DNA of 32,335 bases from Colwellia sp. 75C3 (GCF_002836255.1 NZ_PJAU01000040.1:1-32335); one strand, 5' to 3'. Positions 8,047 through 16,803 are shown, numbered from the stretch's first letter. The notes: a model not told the origin generated them from the sequence alone. Numbers and translations are program-made.

Positions 8047-8083
8047 AAAGCAGCAACTTAGAGCACTAATTTGCTGCTTTTTT
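8047..8083 (+). terminator. Rho-independent terminator or attenuator between acnD and prpF
   Basis: AAAGCAGCAA (8047-8056) pairs with TTGCTGCTTT (8071-8080), with a 14-base loop and a run of Ts to 8083. It lies 25 bp before the prpF ATG, so it would reduce read-through into prpF unless prpF has its own promoter. Confidence 0.75.
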
Positions 8084-8108
8084 ATAGAAAAAATAAAAGG
8101 ATAATGTG

Positions 8109-9302
8109 ATGTCTCAAATTCCTCAAAGTCATAAACCTCAAATTAAAGTACCAGCTACTTATATGCGTGGCGGTACCTCTAAAGGTGTATTTTTTAATTT
8201 AACCGATTTGCCTGAAAGTTGTCAGCAAGCGGGCAGTGCCCGTGATAATTTGTTATTACGCGTCATTGGTAGCCCAGATCCTTACGGCAAACAAACTGAT
8301 GGTATGGGCGGGGCAACGTCATCAACCAGTAAAACGGTTATATTAGCAAAGTCAGCACAAATCGATCATGATGTTGATTATTTATTTGGTCAAGTGGCCA
8401 TTGATAAAGCGTTTGTTGATTGGTCGGGTAATTGCGGTAACTTAACGGCTGCGGTGGGCTCTTTTGCCATTAGTTCAGGTTTAGTCAGTGCAGATAGAAT
8501 ACCTGAAAATGGACTTTGTGAAGTGCGAATTTGGCAGAAAAACATCAGTAAGACAATTATTGCTCATGTGCCTATGACCAACGGTGAAGTACAAGAAACC
8601 GGTGATTTTGAACTTGATGGCGTGACTTTTCCTGCGGCTGAAGTGCAAGTTGATTTTGTTGCACCCGTAGACCCATCTGAGGCAATGTTCCCTACAGGTA
8701 ATTTGGTTGATGACCTTGTTGTACCTGATATTGGCACTTTTAAAGCGACCATGATCATGGCAGGTATTCCAACCATTTTCTTAAATGCAGATGATATAGG
8801 CTATACAGGAACTGAGCTACAAGAAGTTATTAATGGCGATGAAAAAGCATTAGCACGGTTTGAAACCATTCGTGCTTATGGCGCAGTTAAAATGGGCTTG
8901 ATTACTGATATTTCTGAAGCTGAATCTCGCCAACATACTCCAAAAGTTGCTTTTGTTGCACCAGCACAAGATTACATAACATCTAGTGGAAAAAATGTTA
9001 TTGCTGGAGAAATCGATTTACACGTACGTGCACTGTCAATGGGTAAGTTGCACCATGCGATGATGGGAACTGCTGCGGTAGCTATTGGCACTGCTGCGGC
9101 TATTCCTGGCACACTGGTAAATTTAGCCGCGGGCTCAGGAGAACGGAGCGCGGTAACTTTTGGTCACCCATCAGGTACGTTAAAGGTTGGTGCACAAGCT
9201 GAATGTATTAGTGATAATTGGACAGTGAAAAAAGTAAGTATGAGCCGAAGTGCTCGAGTCTTAATGGAAGGTTGGGTGAGGGTACCAGAACTCTCTGAAT
9301 AA
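8109..9302 (+). CDS. prpF: 2-methylaconitate cis-trans isomerase PrpF
   Basis: Isomerises the AcnD product so that it can be rehydrated to 2-methylisocitrate. The protein has the diaminopimelate-epimerase-like double-barrel fold. With the start below, K75 (in TSKTVIL) and C109 (in SGNCGN) have the same 34-residue spacing as the active-site Lys73 and Cys107 that I recall for Shewanella PrpF. The N-terminal YMRGGTSKGVFF and the C-terminal GHPSGT are also typical. The start is ATG at 8109, behind AAGGA. A GTG one codon earlier is possible but less likely. It is the last gene of the cluster, with a terminator-like hairpin just before it and a repeat after it. Confidence 0.95.
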   Translation: MSQIPQSHKPQIKVPATYMRGGTSKGVFFNLTDLPESCQQAGSARDNLLLRVIGSPDPYGKQTDGMGGATSSTSKTVILAKSAQIDHDVDYLFGQVAIDKAFVDWSGNCGNLTAAVGSFAISSGLVSADRIPENGLCEVRIWQKNISKTIIAHVPMTNGEVQETGDFELDGVTFPAAEVQVDFVAPVDPSEAMFPTGNLVDDLVVPDIGTFKATMIMAGIPTIFLNADDIGYTGTELQEVINGDEKALARFETIRAYGAVKMGLITDISEAESRQHTPKVAFVAPAQDYITSSGKNVIAGEIDLHVRALSMGKLHHAMMGTAAVAIGTAAAIPGTLVNLAAGSGERSAVTFGHPSGTLKVGAQAECISDNWTVKKVSMSRSARVLMEGWVRVPELSE

Positions 9303-9334
9303 CAATAAAATTAAATAGATAACAGTTTGATAAC

Positions 9335-9602
9335 TAATACCAAATTGATTAAGTTCTTTCCCACTCAGCGAGAATTAAAAGGCTTAGAGGCAAGGCATTG
9401 ATTGAAGAGAATGGTTATTCCCTTGTCAAAATCAATAACGCTGCATAAAAGCCTTTTAAACTCGCCCTTGGGAGCTCATTGCTAAACTGATAACATCACA
9501 AAATTAATGAAATATAGAATAACTATGTTTAACAAATTTTGTTTATTCTAAGCTCATCAATGAAGCTCTGAGTAGGGAAGAAATTTAATCAAATTGGTAT
9601 AA
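9335..9602. mobile_element. Compound palindromic MITE-like element
   Basis: The termini are imperfect inverted repeats of about 32 bp that start ATACCAA-TTGATTAA and run through CCC-ACTCAG (9337-9368 and about 9568-9600). Inside is a second stem, 9369-9383 pairing with 9451-9464. Within that stem is a small hairpin, AAGAGAAT-GGTT-ATTCCCTT (9405-9424). The element has no coding capacity. It fills most of the 372-bp gap between the convergent prpF and TonB-receptor genes. A second diverged copy ends at the start of the window. There is no transposase here, so mobility is inferred from structure and repetition. Confidence 0.7.
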
Positions 9603-9616
9603 GCTATCAAAACACG

Positions 9617-9644
9617 AAAAGCGCAGATTACTCTGCGCTTTTTT
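9617..9644. terminator. Bidirectional terminator between prpF and the TonB receptor
   Basis: AAAAGCGCAGA (9617-9627) pairs perfectly with TCTGCGCTTTT (9632-9642) around a 4-base loop. T-runs follow on both strands. It lies 31 bp beyond the receptor's stop codon on the minus strand and serves the convergent + transcript too. Confidence 0.88.
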
Positions 9645-9674
9645 ATTACTTTACTTTTATATTATCCTATTCGC

Positions 9675-12602
9675 TTAGAACTTAAATTCAGCGCCAGCGT
9701 AGTAGAATGCACCATTAAATCCAAAAGGTGCTGAGCGACGTGAATAAGTAAACACACCAGGGCTGCTTACTACAACGTTACCATTAGCATCTTCTATTGT
9801 TCCTGAACGTGAATTACCTATGGTATTTTCATCCGGGTAAACATCAAACAAGTTATTGCCACCGACGTTAAATGATAAATTCTCAGTAACTTGATAGTTG
9901 ATACGTAAATCTGTCAATACTTCAGCGCCGTAGGTTTGTCGGCCACCATCAGTAACGGTATATTCACCATAACGGTTAAAGGCTAAATTAATACTCAAAT
10001 CGCCTAGAGTATAAAAACCACTCAAGCTGATACGGTCTTGTGGTTGCCACTCTTCAATAATTGAAATCGCTTGCTCAGAGAAAACATCGCTAGGATCAAC
10101 ACCACCCAGTGCACTACCTGTCGGTGTATAAATACTTACAACGTCTGTCTCAGTAAAGTTGGCTGCAGCAGTTAAGTTAAAGTCACCACCTAATAGCTCT
10201 GTATTCCATGTAGCAATGATATCAATACCTGTGGTTTCAGTATCTGCACCATTCAGGAAGAACTGACCAGCACCGGCGCCTGAGGCGATTAATGCTGCAT
10301 CTAAAGCAGGAGACAAACCCTTCTCTAGTGAGTTACTTAATACGATACGATCTTCAATATCTATTGAATACCAATCGATAGTTAAGTTAATGTTATCTGT
10401 GACATTAATCACGGTACCTAAACTAAAGTTAGTTGCTTCTTCTTCTTTTAATTCAGGAATACCTATTGCTTTCGCTAGGTTTGAATCATTGCGGAAGGTA
10501 CCAACTTGCACAGCAATTTGATCGCCACCAGGGTTGTTCGGATCATTTTGGAACTGAGTACTAATGTTATCCGTGTATAGTTGTTGCATTGATGGAGCAC
10601 GGAAACCTGTACTCATAGCACCACGAATGGCGATAGCTTCAGTGATTGACCAATTAGCGGCTAGCTTGAAATTAGTACTATCACCAAAACCTTGGTAATC
10701 ATCATAACGAACCGCGCCGCTAACAATTAGGTCTTCAGTCACTTCAGTTTCAGCATCAACATAAAAGGAGATAACATCACGGCTTTCATCTACCGCTTGC
10801 ATAGGTGCTGTACCACCAAAACCTTGAGAGCCTGCAGAACGGTCATCGGCGTATAAGCTATTGCCTTGTGCGTCGGTATCATAGTCACGATAAGAATATT
10901 CATCACCCGCAGTGACTATAAACTGATCTGTTCGTATCTCAGCGCCCATGGCTAATGAAAACAAATCATAGTCTTGCGTATAATCAAGGTTTAATGTTTG
11001 CAACGACAGTTCTAACCCGTAAGCGGCAGCTTGGCGTGGAATCGAGGCTCTAATTTCATCAGCAGTTAAGCCCGAGCTATAACGTAATGAGTTAGCATAA
11101 GAGGAGTTAATAGTATCACTGGTGACATAATCAATATTGTTTTGGCCATAGGTATAAGAAAAATCTAATGACGAGCCATCTGAAAATTGTGTTTGGTAAC
11201 CAAAGTTATAAGAAATATCTTGTATGTCGGTATTTATTTTTGGTAAAAATCCGGCAGGGATAGTTGCATCTCCATCTTGTAGGGGAGCATTACCACCATT
11301 GTTATTGTTATGACGGAAAAATGCAGCAGACTCATTATCTCGATTTGAATAAGTAAGGAAACCGTACAATTCACCATCGCCTAATTCATAGCCGGTATTA
11401 ATGGTTAAGCCAAATTGGCTTGAATCAGCATCACCAATTCTAAAGGTTGATCGGCTAGCGGTCGCTTCTCGAGCATCGCCTACTAATAAATTACCATTAG
11501 TTAACTCAGTACATCCTGAGAATTGACATGAGCCATGTAAACCAGCGCGATTAGTATATCCACGGTCTCTAAAATTTAAGGTAGTGTTTAAGTAACCATT
11601 ATCTCCTAAGCTAAACCCCTTAGTAATGTCTACATTGGTCGTTTCACCGTCACCTTCTGAATACTCACCATAAGATAGTGCGACTTTACCACCTTCACTG
11701 GCATCATTAAGCACAATATTAATGACACCTGCAATAGCGTCTGAGCCATATTGTGCTGCTGCACCATCTCGCAATACTTCGATGCGTTTAATCGATGCTG
11801 CCGGGATAGCATTCATATCAGTACCCGCGGTACCTCGACCAACTGATGTGTTGATATGAATTAAACTGGCTTGGTGTCGACGTCGACCATTAATCAATAC
11901 TAATGTTTGATCTGGTCCTAGGCCTCTTAGTGTTGCTGGACGTAAAGCATCGCTACCATCACTAATAGATGAACTAGAGAAGTTAAATGATGGCGCGATA
12001 GCTTGAAGCATACGACCCACTTCTGTTTGGCCAGTATTGGCTAATGCTTCAGCTGATAAAATATCTACCGGCACAGGTAAATCTTCAGCAGAGCGACCAG
12101 CAACGCGGCTACCAATAATTGCTATTTTTTCTACTTCACTTTCTTGTACTTGAGCTGCTTCTTGAGCTAATGCTGTTTGACTGGCTGCCCCGAGTAAAAG
12201 TGGGATTAGCGCGGCGTTCATGCTTTTATGTTTCATTGTTATATCTCTCTTATTATGTGAATCAACTTGAATGCTCAGTTGACCAGAGATATTAATAACA
12301 GCGATTAGACCCGAACCATTTAGTAGTTTTTGTAGGCCAGAGTTAACAGGATAATAACCTTTTAATGCATTTGCTTGATGTTGCTTGGTCAAATCAAATG
12401 AAAATATAATCGTTTGATTGGCCTTTTGGGCAAATGCAATTAAGGCTTTATCAGCTCGTTGTTTATTAATATCAAAGCGAATAAAATCTTCAGCATTGGC
12501 ATGGTTTGTTGTTAATAGCATCACCACTAGGGTGAACGTTGCTAACAAATCATGACTAACCAAGATTTGACTCAGACGAAATTGCTTTCGCCAACTGTGC
12601 AA
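9675..12602 (-). CDS. TonB-dependent outer-membrane receptor with N-terminal STN signalling domain
   Basis: A 975-residue receptor that imports an unknown ligand using TonB energy and signals to the FecR/sigma pair upstream. The order is: a hydrophobic signal segment (about 20-37, ending NHANA); an STN/secretin-like domain (about 40-112); a second signal-peptide-like stretch starting MKHKSMNAALIPLLLG (123-147, ending TALAQ); a TonB-box-like EKIAIIG (about 158-164); a plug (about 170-300, with LRGLGPDQTLVLINGRRRHQ and VLRDGAAAQYGSDAIAGVINI); and a long beta barrel ending in phenylalanine (EFKF). The middle signal-like stretch is abnormal for this class. An internal ATG at 12236 with AAGAGAGA upstream could give an 853-residue receptor without STN. 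The ligand cannot be read from the sequence, and iron should not be assumed. Confidence 0.9.
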   Translation of the reverse strand: MHSWRKQFRLSQILVSHDLLATFTLVVMLLTTNHANAEDFIRFDINKQRADKALIAFAQKANQTIIFSFDLTKQHQANALKGYYPVNSGLQKLLNGSGLIAVINISGQLSIQVDSHNKRDITMKHKSMNAALIPLLLGAASQTALAQEAAQVQESEVEKIAIIGSRVAGRSAEDLPVPVDILSAEALANTGQTEVGRMLQAIAPSFNFSSSSISDGSDALRPATLRGLGPDQTLVLINGRRRHQASLIHINTSVGRGTAGTDMNAIPAASIKRIEVLRDGAAAQYGSDAIAGVINIVLNDASEGGKVALSYGEYSEGDGETTNVDITKGFSLGDNGYLNTTLNFRDRGYTNRAGLHGSCQFSGCTELTNGNLLVGDAREATASRSTFRIGDADSSQFGLTINTGYELGDGELYGFLTYSNRDNESAAFFRHNNNNGGNAPLQDGDATIPAGFLPKINTDIQDISYNFGYQTQFSDGSSLDFSYTYGQNNIDYVTSDTINSSYANSLRYSSGLTADEIRASIPRQAAAYGLELSLQTLNLDYTQDYDLFSLAMGAEIRTDQFIVTAGDEYSYRDYDTDAQGNSLYADDRSAGSQGFGGTAPMQAVDESRDVISFYVDAETEVTEDLIVSGAVRYDDYQGFGDSTNFKLAANWSITEAIAIRGAMSTGFRAPSMQQLYTDNISTQFQNDPNNPGGDQIAVQVGTFRNDSNLAKAIGIPELKEEEATNFSLGTVINVTDNINLTIDWYSIDIEDRIVLSNSLEKGLSPALDAALIASGAGAGQFFLNGADTETTGIDIIATWNTELLGGDFNLTAAANFTETDVVSIYTPTGSALGGVDPSDVFSEQAISIIEEWQPQDRISLSGFYTLGDLSINLAFNRYGEYTVTDGGRQTYGAEVLTDLRINYQVTENLSFNVGGNNLFDVYPDENTIGNSRSGTIEDANGNVVVSSPGVFTYSRRSAPFGFNGAFYYAGAEFKF

Positions 12603-12676
12603 TATTAATAAACAGCTAAGCAGGGGAAATCCTCTATTTTATTTTTAATTTTTATTATTTTGTTTCATCTGTAATT

Positions 12677-12705
12677 AAATAGCCAGTAATAAATACTGGC
12701 TATTT
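12677..12705. promoter_or_regulatory. 12-bp perfect hairpin between fecR and the receptor gene
   Basis: AAATAGCCAGTA (12677-12688) pairs exactly with TACTGGCTATTT (12694-12705) around a 5-base loop. It lies in the 166-bp gap after the fecR-like gene on the minus strand, followed by AT-rich sequence without a clean T-run. It may be a leaky terminator or a processing site that separates receptor expression from the two regulators. Confidence 0.6.
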
Positions 12706-12768
12706 GTCGAATAAATAAAGGTATAGGTACGGGCTTAAATAAAGAAAAACTATTGATAAAATAACGGG

Positions 12769-13893
12769 TTAGTTCGCCGAGGTAAGTAAAATAGTACCAT
12801 CAGTTTTTTTGTTGAAATTGATGCCGAAATTACTTTGTAACGAAGTCAGTAAACCGTCGATATCACCAGCTTTAAAATAACCGGCAACATTTATTTCAGC
12901 TAGTTCACTATCAACAATCTCAAAGTGACTGGTGGTGTAGCGACTAATTTCAGCGAGTGCAATGGATAGAGGCTCACCTTCAAAAATAAGCATGCCTTGT
13001 TGCCATGCAAGGTCACGGTGAATTTGATCTAATGATACTTTCTCTACTGGCGTAGTATTAATTGAGGGGGAATTCCCGGCTATTACCGCTTTTTCACCAG
13101 AAACAACTAAAGTTGCCTCTAAAGTATCAGACTTAAAGGTAGTTCGAGCCTGCGTTAACGTATCTTTAATGTCAGTTACCGGCATGCTTGCTTTGGTGAT
13201 TAATACTTTACCTTCCGTTACAACCAATTCCATTGCTAGGCTGTCATTTTTCTGAACATTGAAAATAGTACCCAATGCAGTAAATGATTTTTCGCCAGCG
13301 GTTACCGTGAAAGGACGATTTTTATCTTTAGCAACATCAAACCGGGCTTCGCCATGAACTAAAGTAAGTAGCCGATGTTTGGGGCTGAATTCAACTTCTA
13401 TAAGGCTGTTGGTATTTAGTTGAATCTGTGACCCGTCTTGTAAGGTAAAGCTTGTTTGTTCACCGACTTGAGTTTTTAAAGTCTGAGTTTGGGTTAACGT
13501 TTGTTCATTAAACGAAGGTAGATAAGGTAAAAAAGACTCATTAAGTAATGTATTAGCGCCGATGAGTGAAACAATAGCAAAACTTGCAGCCAGTGCTATC
13601 GCTGAAAATATATTTCGTTTACTTTGTATTTTTGCTTGCGCTAATGGAAATAAATCACTTAATTCATTCAGTACACTTAAATCATCCCAATAAGAAGCCA
13701 TTTCAAGTAGAGTGCTGTGATGATGAGAACTTTGTTCACACCATGTAACCAATTGCTGTTTTTCAGCTGTAGTTAAACCTCTGTCCATGCGACTGATCCA
13801 AAGACAAGCGAGTTCTTGGATATTATCATCTTGGACATTATCGTTATCTTGTTGCTTATTATCGTTACCAAATAGCTGGCTGACATTACTCAT
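12769..13893 (-). CDS. FecR-family anti-sigma factor
   Basis: A 374-residue inner-membrane regulator. It has a cytoplasmic DUF4880-type sigma-binding region (about 25-78, with LACLWISRMDRGL and WCEQSS), one membrane helix (about 95-117), and a periplasmic FecR domain (about 142-232, with LQDGSQIQLNTNS and GEARFDVAKD). The C-terminal DUF4974-type domain (about 305-372) would contact the STN domain of the receptor. Known FecR proteins hold the sigma factor until the receptor reports a ligand. The start codon overlaps the sigma-factor stop by four bases (ATGA on the minus strand), implying coupled translation. The N terminus is unusually rich in N, D and Q (about 10-25). Confidence 0.92.
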   Translation of the reverse strand: MSNVSQLFGNDNKQQDNDNVQDDNIQELACLWISRMDRGLTTAEKQQLVTWCEQSSHHHSTLLEMASYWDDLSVLNELSDLFPLAQAKIQSKRNIFSAIALAASFAIVSLIGANTLLNESFLPYLPSFNEQTLTQTQTLKTQVGEQTSFTLQDGSQIQLNTNSLIEVEFSPKHRLLTLVHGEARFDVAKDKNRPFTVTAGEKSFTALGTIFNVQKNDSLAMELVVTEGKVLITKASMPVTDIKDTLTQARTTFKSDTLEATLVVSGEKAVIAGNSPSINTTPVEKVSLDQIHRDLAWQQGMLIFEGEPLSIALAEISRYTTSHFEIVDSELAEINVAGYFKAGDIDGLLTSLQSNFGINFNKKTDGTILLTSAN

Positions 13894-14480
13894 GCTTGTT
13901 CTCTATTTCCGGACTTTTTTCTTATTTGGTCACTATGCACTTGCTGCTCTTGTTTTGAACTTGTAGTACATTGGTCTTGGTTCATTCGTTTTATATACAT
14001 GGCACTTTTTAGCAAGCCCTGTGCTATATGTTTTTCAACGGTGCTTTCACTTAAACTTAAATAACTAGCGATTTCTTTTTGGCTTAAGCCATAAACTTTT
14101 TTTAGTATAAAACATTTACGTACAGAACCCGAGAGTTGATCGGTTGCACGACAAAAAAATAAAAACTGCTCTTTACTTTCATAATCATCTTCGACTTTTA
14201 TGCTAGTTAATTGAACAGGTGGCTGAATGAAATCCTCTAAAGAATCATTATATTTATTGTCCCACCGAGCAACATGATTTAGCGCAAGATTTTTTGCAGT
14301 TTTGAGCATATAGCTGCGTACATATTTAATTTCTTGCTTTAAATCAGCCTCGTAAGTTTTAACGAAGGTTTCTTGAACAATATCGTCAATATCGTCAGGT
14401 TTTACGATATGACTAATCAAACGGCCCATGTTTTTTTTAGTGCTCAGAAAAAGGTTTGTTAATGTCGAGTTTCTTGTCAT
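13890..14480 (-). CDS. ECF sigma factor (FecI-like)
   Basis: A 196-residue extracytoplasmic-function sigma factor. Region 2 (about 8-75) includes DDIDDIVQETFVKTYEA and the -10 recognition segment SYMLKTAKNLALNHVARW. Region 4 (about 112-165) has the helix-turn-helix GLSQKEIASYLSLSESTVEKH. A glutamine- and lysine-rich tail of about 30 residues follows and is not part of the usual fold. It is first in a three-gene unit with fecR and the receptor gene, the classical surface-signalling arrangement, so the receptor gene is its probable target. The gene is divergent from the DUF2057 gene across 148 bp. Confidence 0.92.
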   Translation of the reverse strand: MTRNSTLTNLFLSTKKNMGRLISHIVKPDDIDDIVQETFVKTYEADLKQEIKYVRSYMLKTAKNLALNHVARWDNKYNDSLEDFIQPPVQLTSIKVEDDYESKEQFLFFCRATDQLSGSVRKCFILKKVYGLSQKEIASYLSLSESTVEKHIAQGLLKSAMYIKRMNQDQCTTSSKQEQQVHSDQIRKKSGNREQA

Positions 14481-14628
14481 CCATGTTTGCTCAATACATT
14501 TTAATTTGCAGAGATAATACGCATGGGCTTAAGTAAATGTCTAACCTTAATCGCATTTTTTACTTTAATTATATTGCTAGGCAGTTTATAAAGAGCTATT
14601 ACTAATCACTGTTTTAAAGGATTTAAGT

Positions 14629-15315
14629 TTGTCTATAATGACCACCCAATCAACTTTTTTTAACAACTCACTGGTAAAATATATCGGTGCCAGCATATTC
14701 CTATGCAGTTTTGTTACTTTTAATGCTAGCGCCGCTCAGTTAACCATTACTGATAATCTGGTCATACGTGATATTGATGAAAAGTCCGTTGAACAAGGTT
14801 TCTTGTCAAAAAGTCAGGTGTTCCAGTTATCTCAAGGTAGGCATGTTTTAGTCCTTAAATATAAAGATGTTTTTGAAGATGTAGAATTTGGCGAAGAGCG
14901 GTTAGTTAAATCTGATTACTTTGTTGTTAAATTTAGTATTGAAAATCAGCAAAAACTATTGTTAAGCACAAGTCATATTAACGACTTAGCTGCAGCCGAG
15001 CGTTTTATAAAATCACCTGAATTAAACTTGTCGGATGAAGGTAAGCAAGAAGTGGTGCTGAACTTAGAAACGTTAAGTGATTATGAATTAGCCAAACAGG
15101 TAACTAAAGTGGTAACAACGTTGTCCGCACCCGCCGTTATATCTCAAAGCAATGATAAAATAACTAACGAGACAAAAAAGGACCAAGCTTTTAGTGCTCA
15201 AGTTATCAATAACGTTGACACGGTTCCTATGCTCAAATACTGGTGGCAAAAAGCAAGTGAAAATGAAAAAGAAAGCTTTCTCAATTTTATCAACAAAAAG
15301 AAGGAACAAAAGTAG
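14629..15315 (+). CDS. DUF2057 (YccT-like) exported protein
   Basis: A 228-residue protein of the DUF2057 family. A signal peptide (about 1-36, ending NASA) is followed by a domain with QLTITDNLVIRDIDEK, the ribbon-like QGRHVLVLKYKDVFED, and the characteristic ending MLKYWWQKASENEKESFLNF. E. coli YccT has been linked to inhibition of curli assembly; the role elsewhere is unknown. The start is TTG at 14629, eight bases after AAAGG. The in-frame ATG at 14638 is 17 bases from it and less well placed. It is followed 51 bp later by a SIMPL-domain gene, so two envelope proteins are likely cotranscribed. Confidence 0.82.
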   Translation: MSIMTTQSTFFNNSLVKYIGASIFLCSFVTFNASAAQLTITDNLVIRDIDEKSVEQGFLSKSQVFQLSQGRHVLVLKYKDVFEDVEFGEERLVKSDYFVVKFSIENQQKLLLSTSHINDLAAAERFIKSPELNLSDEGKQEVVLNLETLSDYELAKQVTKVVTTLSAPAVISQSNDKITNETKKDQAFSAQVINNVDTVPMLKYWWQKASENEKESFLNFINKKKEQK

Positions 15316-15366
15316 GGTATGACTCTCCAATACATAAATACTAAATACCTTAATTTAAGGACCTAT

Positions 15367-16221
15367 ATGAATTCGTTATTTTTTACTCGTTCTGATAAAA
15401 AAGTTTTATTGATACCAGCACTAAAACCAGTATTAAAATTAAAACGGAACATGACTTGCGTTACATTATTGCTTTGTGCGCTGTTTCCTATTGCAGCCTT
15501 TTCCTTTGAGGACGTGGGCATTGAGGTGTCAGGTCAGGGCAGTGTAGTTGTTATACCTGATCGGTTTTCGTTAACCCTAACGATTACTGAGCGTGGTAGA
15601 GTGCCCAGTAAACTAAAAGCCTTAGTGGATAAAAAAAGTAATTCAGTCATCAACTCAGCTAAAAGTCTTAACGTCGAAGAAGGTAATATCTCATCTGCGC
15701 GCGTTAATTTACGTATCGTTGAAGAGAAACCTTCCATTCAAGTACAAGGTGTTGAACTTAATAGAGCTAGGCAGGGAAGTGTGTATATTGATGGTCAAAG
15801 TATCAACCAGCAATCAACTAACGTTATTGAACGAAAAAAACCATTGTTTGAATTAAGCCGTCAAATAATGGTAAATTTTAATAATATAGCTGAGTACGAT
15901 AGCTTTTTAGCCCAAATTATTAAAATAAATGTCAGTCACATCTCCTCGTTGTCTATGAGTGTTGCTGGACGTGATGAGTATTATCAACAAGCGTTATTAA
16001 AAGCGATAACTCATGCAAAACAAAAAGCACAACGCATGAGTAAACAAGCGGGACGTAACCTAGGTAAGATAATGTTGATTAAAGAGCTTTCAAGTAATCA
16101 ATATCGACCTATGTATGCAGAAGCAATGATGAGTGATGCTAGTCCAAGAGCACATTCATCCTTAAGCGGTAGCCAAACCATTACTGCCCGCATTTCGGTT
16201 AAATTTAGCCTTAAAGATTGA
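15367..16221 (+). CDS. SIMPL-domain (DUF541, YggE-like) periplasmic protein
   Basis: A SIMPL-family protein of 284 residues from this start. A basic N-terminal stretch (LKLKRN) leads into a hydrophobic signal segment ending AAFSF. The domain proper starts EVSGQGSVVVIPDRFSLTLTI and continues with the helix AITHAKQKAQRMSKQAGRNLGKI and a terminal ITARISVKF strand. The family forms oligomeric periplasmic rings or channel-like assemblies, and the E. coli member YggE is linked to oxidative-stress tolerance; the exact function is unknown. ATG at 15367 is chosen because AAGGA lies five bases upstream. ATG at 15319 would add 16 residues, and ATG at 15451 would give a more compact signal peptide. Confidence 0.85.
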   Translation: MNSLFFTRSDKKVLLIPALKPVLKLKRNMTCVTLLLCALFPIAAFSFEDVGIEVSGQGSVVVIPDRFSLTLTITERGRVPSKLKALVDKKSNSVINSAKSLNVEEGNISSARVNLRIVEEKPSIQVQGVELNRARQGSVYIDGQSINQQSTNVIERKKPLFELSRQIMVNFNNIAEYDSFLAQIIKINVSHISSLSMSVAGRDEYYQQALLKAITHAKQKAQRMSKQAGRNLGKIMLIKELSSNQYRPMYAEAMMSDASPRAHSSLSGSQTITARISVKFSLKD

Positions 16222-16338
16222 TTAATGGACGGATAACTCGCAATACTTAGCCAATTGATCGAGAAAAGCTTTAATTATTGTGTGTTTTTAGGTATGTTAG
16301 CGCTTTTTAATTAGTGCTTTCTATAATGGTATTTATTA

Positions 16339-16803
16339 ATGAGTAACCAAGCTGAATTTTATCATGAAATATTAGGGCAAACAAAAGCGCTAATAAACAA
16401 TGAATCTGATATTATTGCTAACATGGCAAATGTTAGTGCTTTACTGTTTGAGCGTTTAGCTGAAGTTAATTGGGTAGGATTTTATCGTGTTGTGGATAAC
16501 GAGCTAGTACTCGGCCCTTTTCAGGGCAAAGTTGCTTGTATTCGAATCCCATTAGGAAAAGGTGTTTGCGGAACATGTGCCTCTACAGGTAAAGTTCAAC
16601 GAATAGCTGATGTGCATCAATTTGATGGACATATCGCTTGTGATGCAAGTAGTAATTCAGAACTGGTTATTCCTATCACTATTGCAGGAAAGGTGGTTGC
16701 TGTTCTAGATATTGATAGTACAGCGTTTGAACGCTTTGATAAGCAAGACGAACAAGGCATTATGGCGATAGTTGAAGCGTTCGAGCAGAATGTAACGGTT
16801 TAA
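16339..16803 (+). CDS. msrC: Free methionine-(R)-sulfoxide reductase (GAF-type)
   Basis: Reduces free methionine-R-sulfoxide. A 154-residue single GAF domain with VNWVGFYRV, GPFQGKVACIRIPLGKGVCGTCA and HIACDASSNSELVIPI. Cysteines C67, C77 and C101 have the same 10- and 24-residue spacing as Cys84, Cys94 and Cys118 of E. coli MsrC, so the catalytic and resolving residues are intact. It is cytoplasmic, with no signal peptide. The ribosome binding site is weak. The 117 bp before it hold nothing I recognise. It is followed after 58 bp by an acidic small protein, then proQ and prc, and the set may be cotranscribed. Confidence 0.93.
   Translation: MSNQAEFYHEILGQTKALINNESDIIANMANVSALLFERLAEVNWVGFYRVVDNELVLGPFQGKVACIRIPLGKGVCGTCASTGKVQRIADVHQFDGHIACDASSNSELVIPITIAGKVVAVLDIDSTAFERFDKQDEQGIMAIVEAFEQNVTV

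Noticed and set aside
9675..14480. Assigning ferric citrate (FecA) specificity to the receptor unit
   Set aside because: The domain layout is shared by receptors for many ligands. Nothing in the plug or barrel identifies citrate or iron.
15088..15330. 80-codon minus-strand frame over the DUF2057 and SIMPL junction
   Set aside because: It is antisense to a gene with a recognisable family pattern. Its cysteine- and phenylalanine-rich product looks like a shadow.
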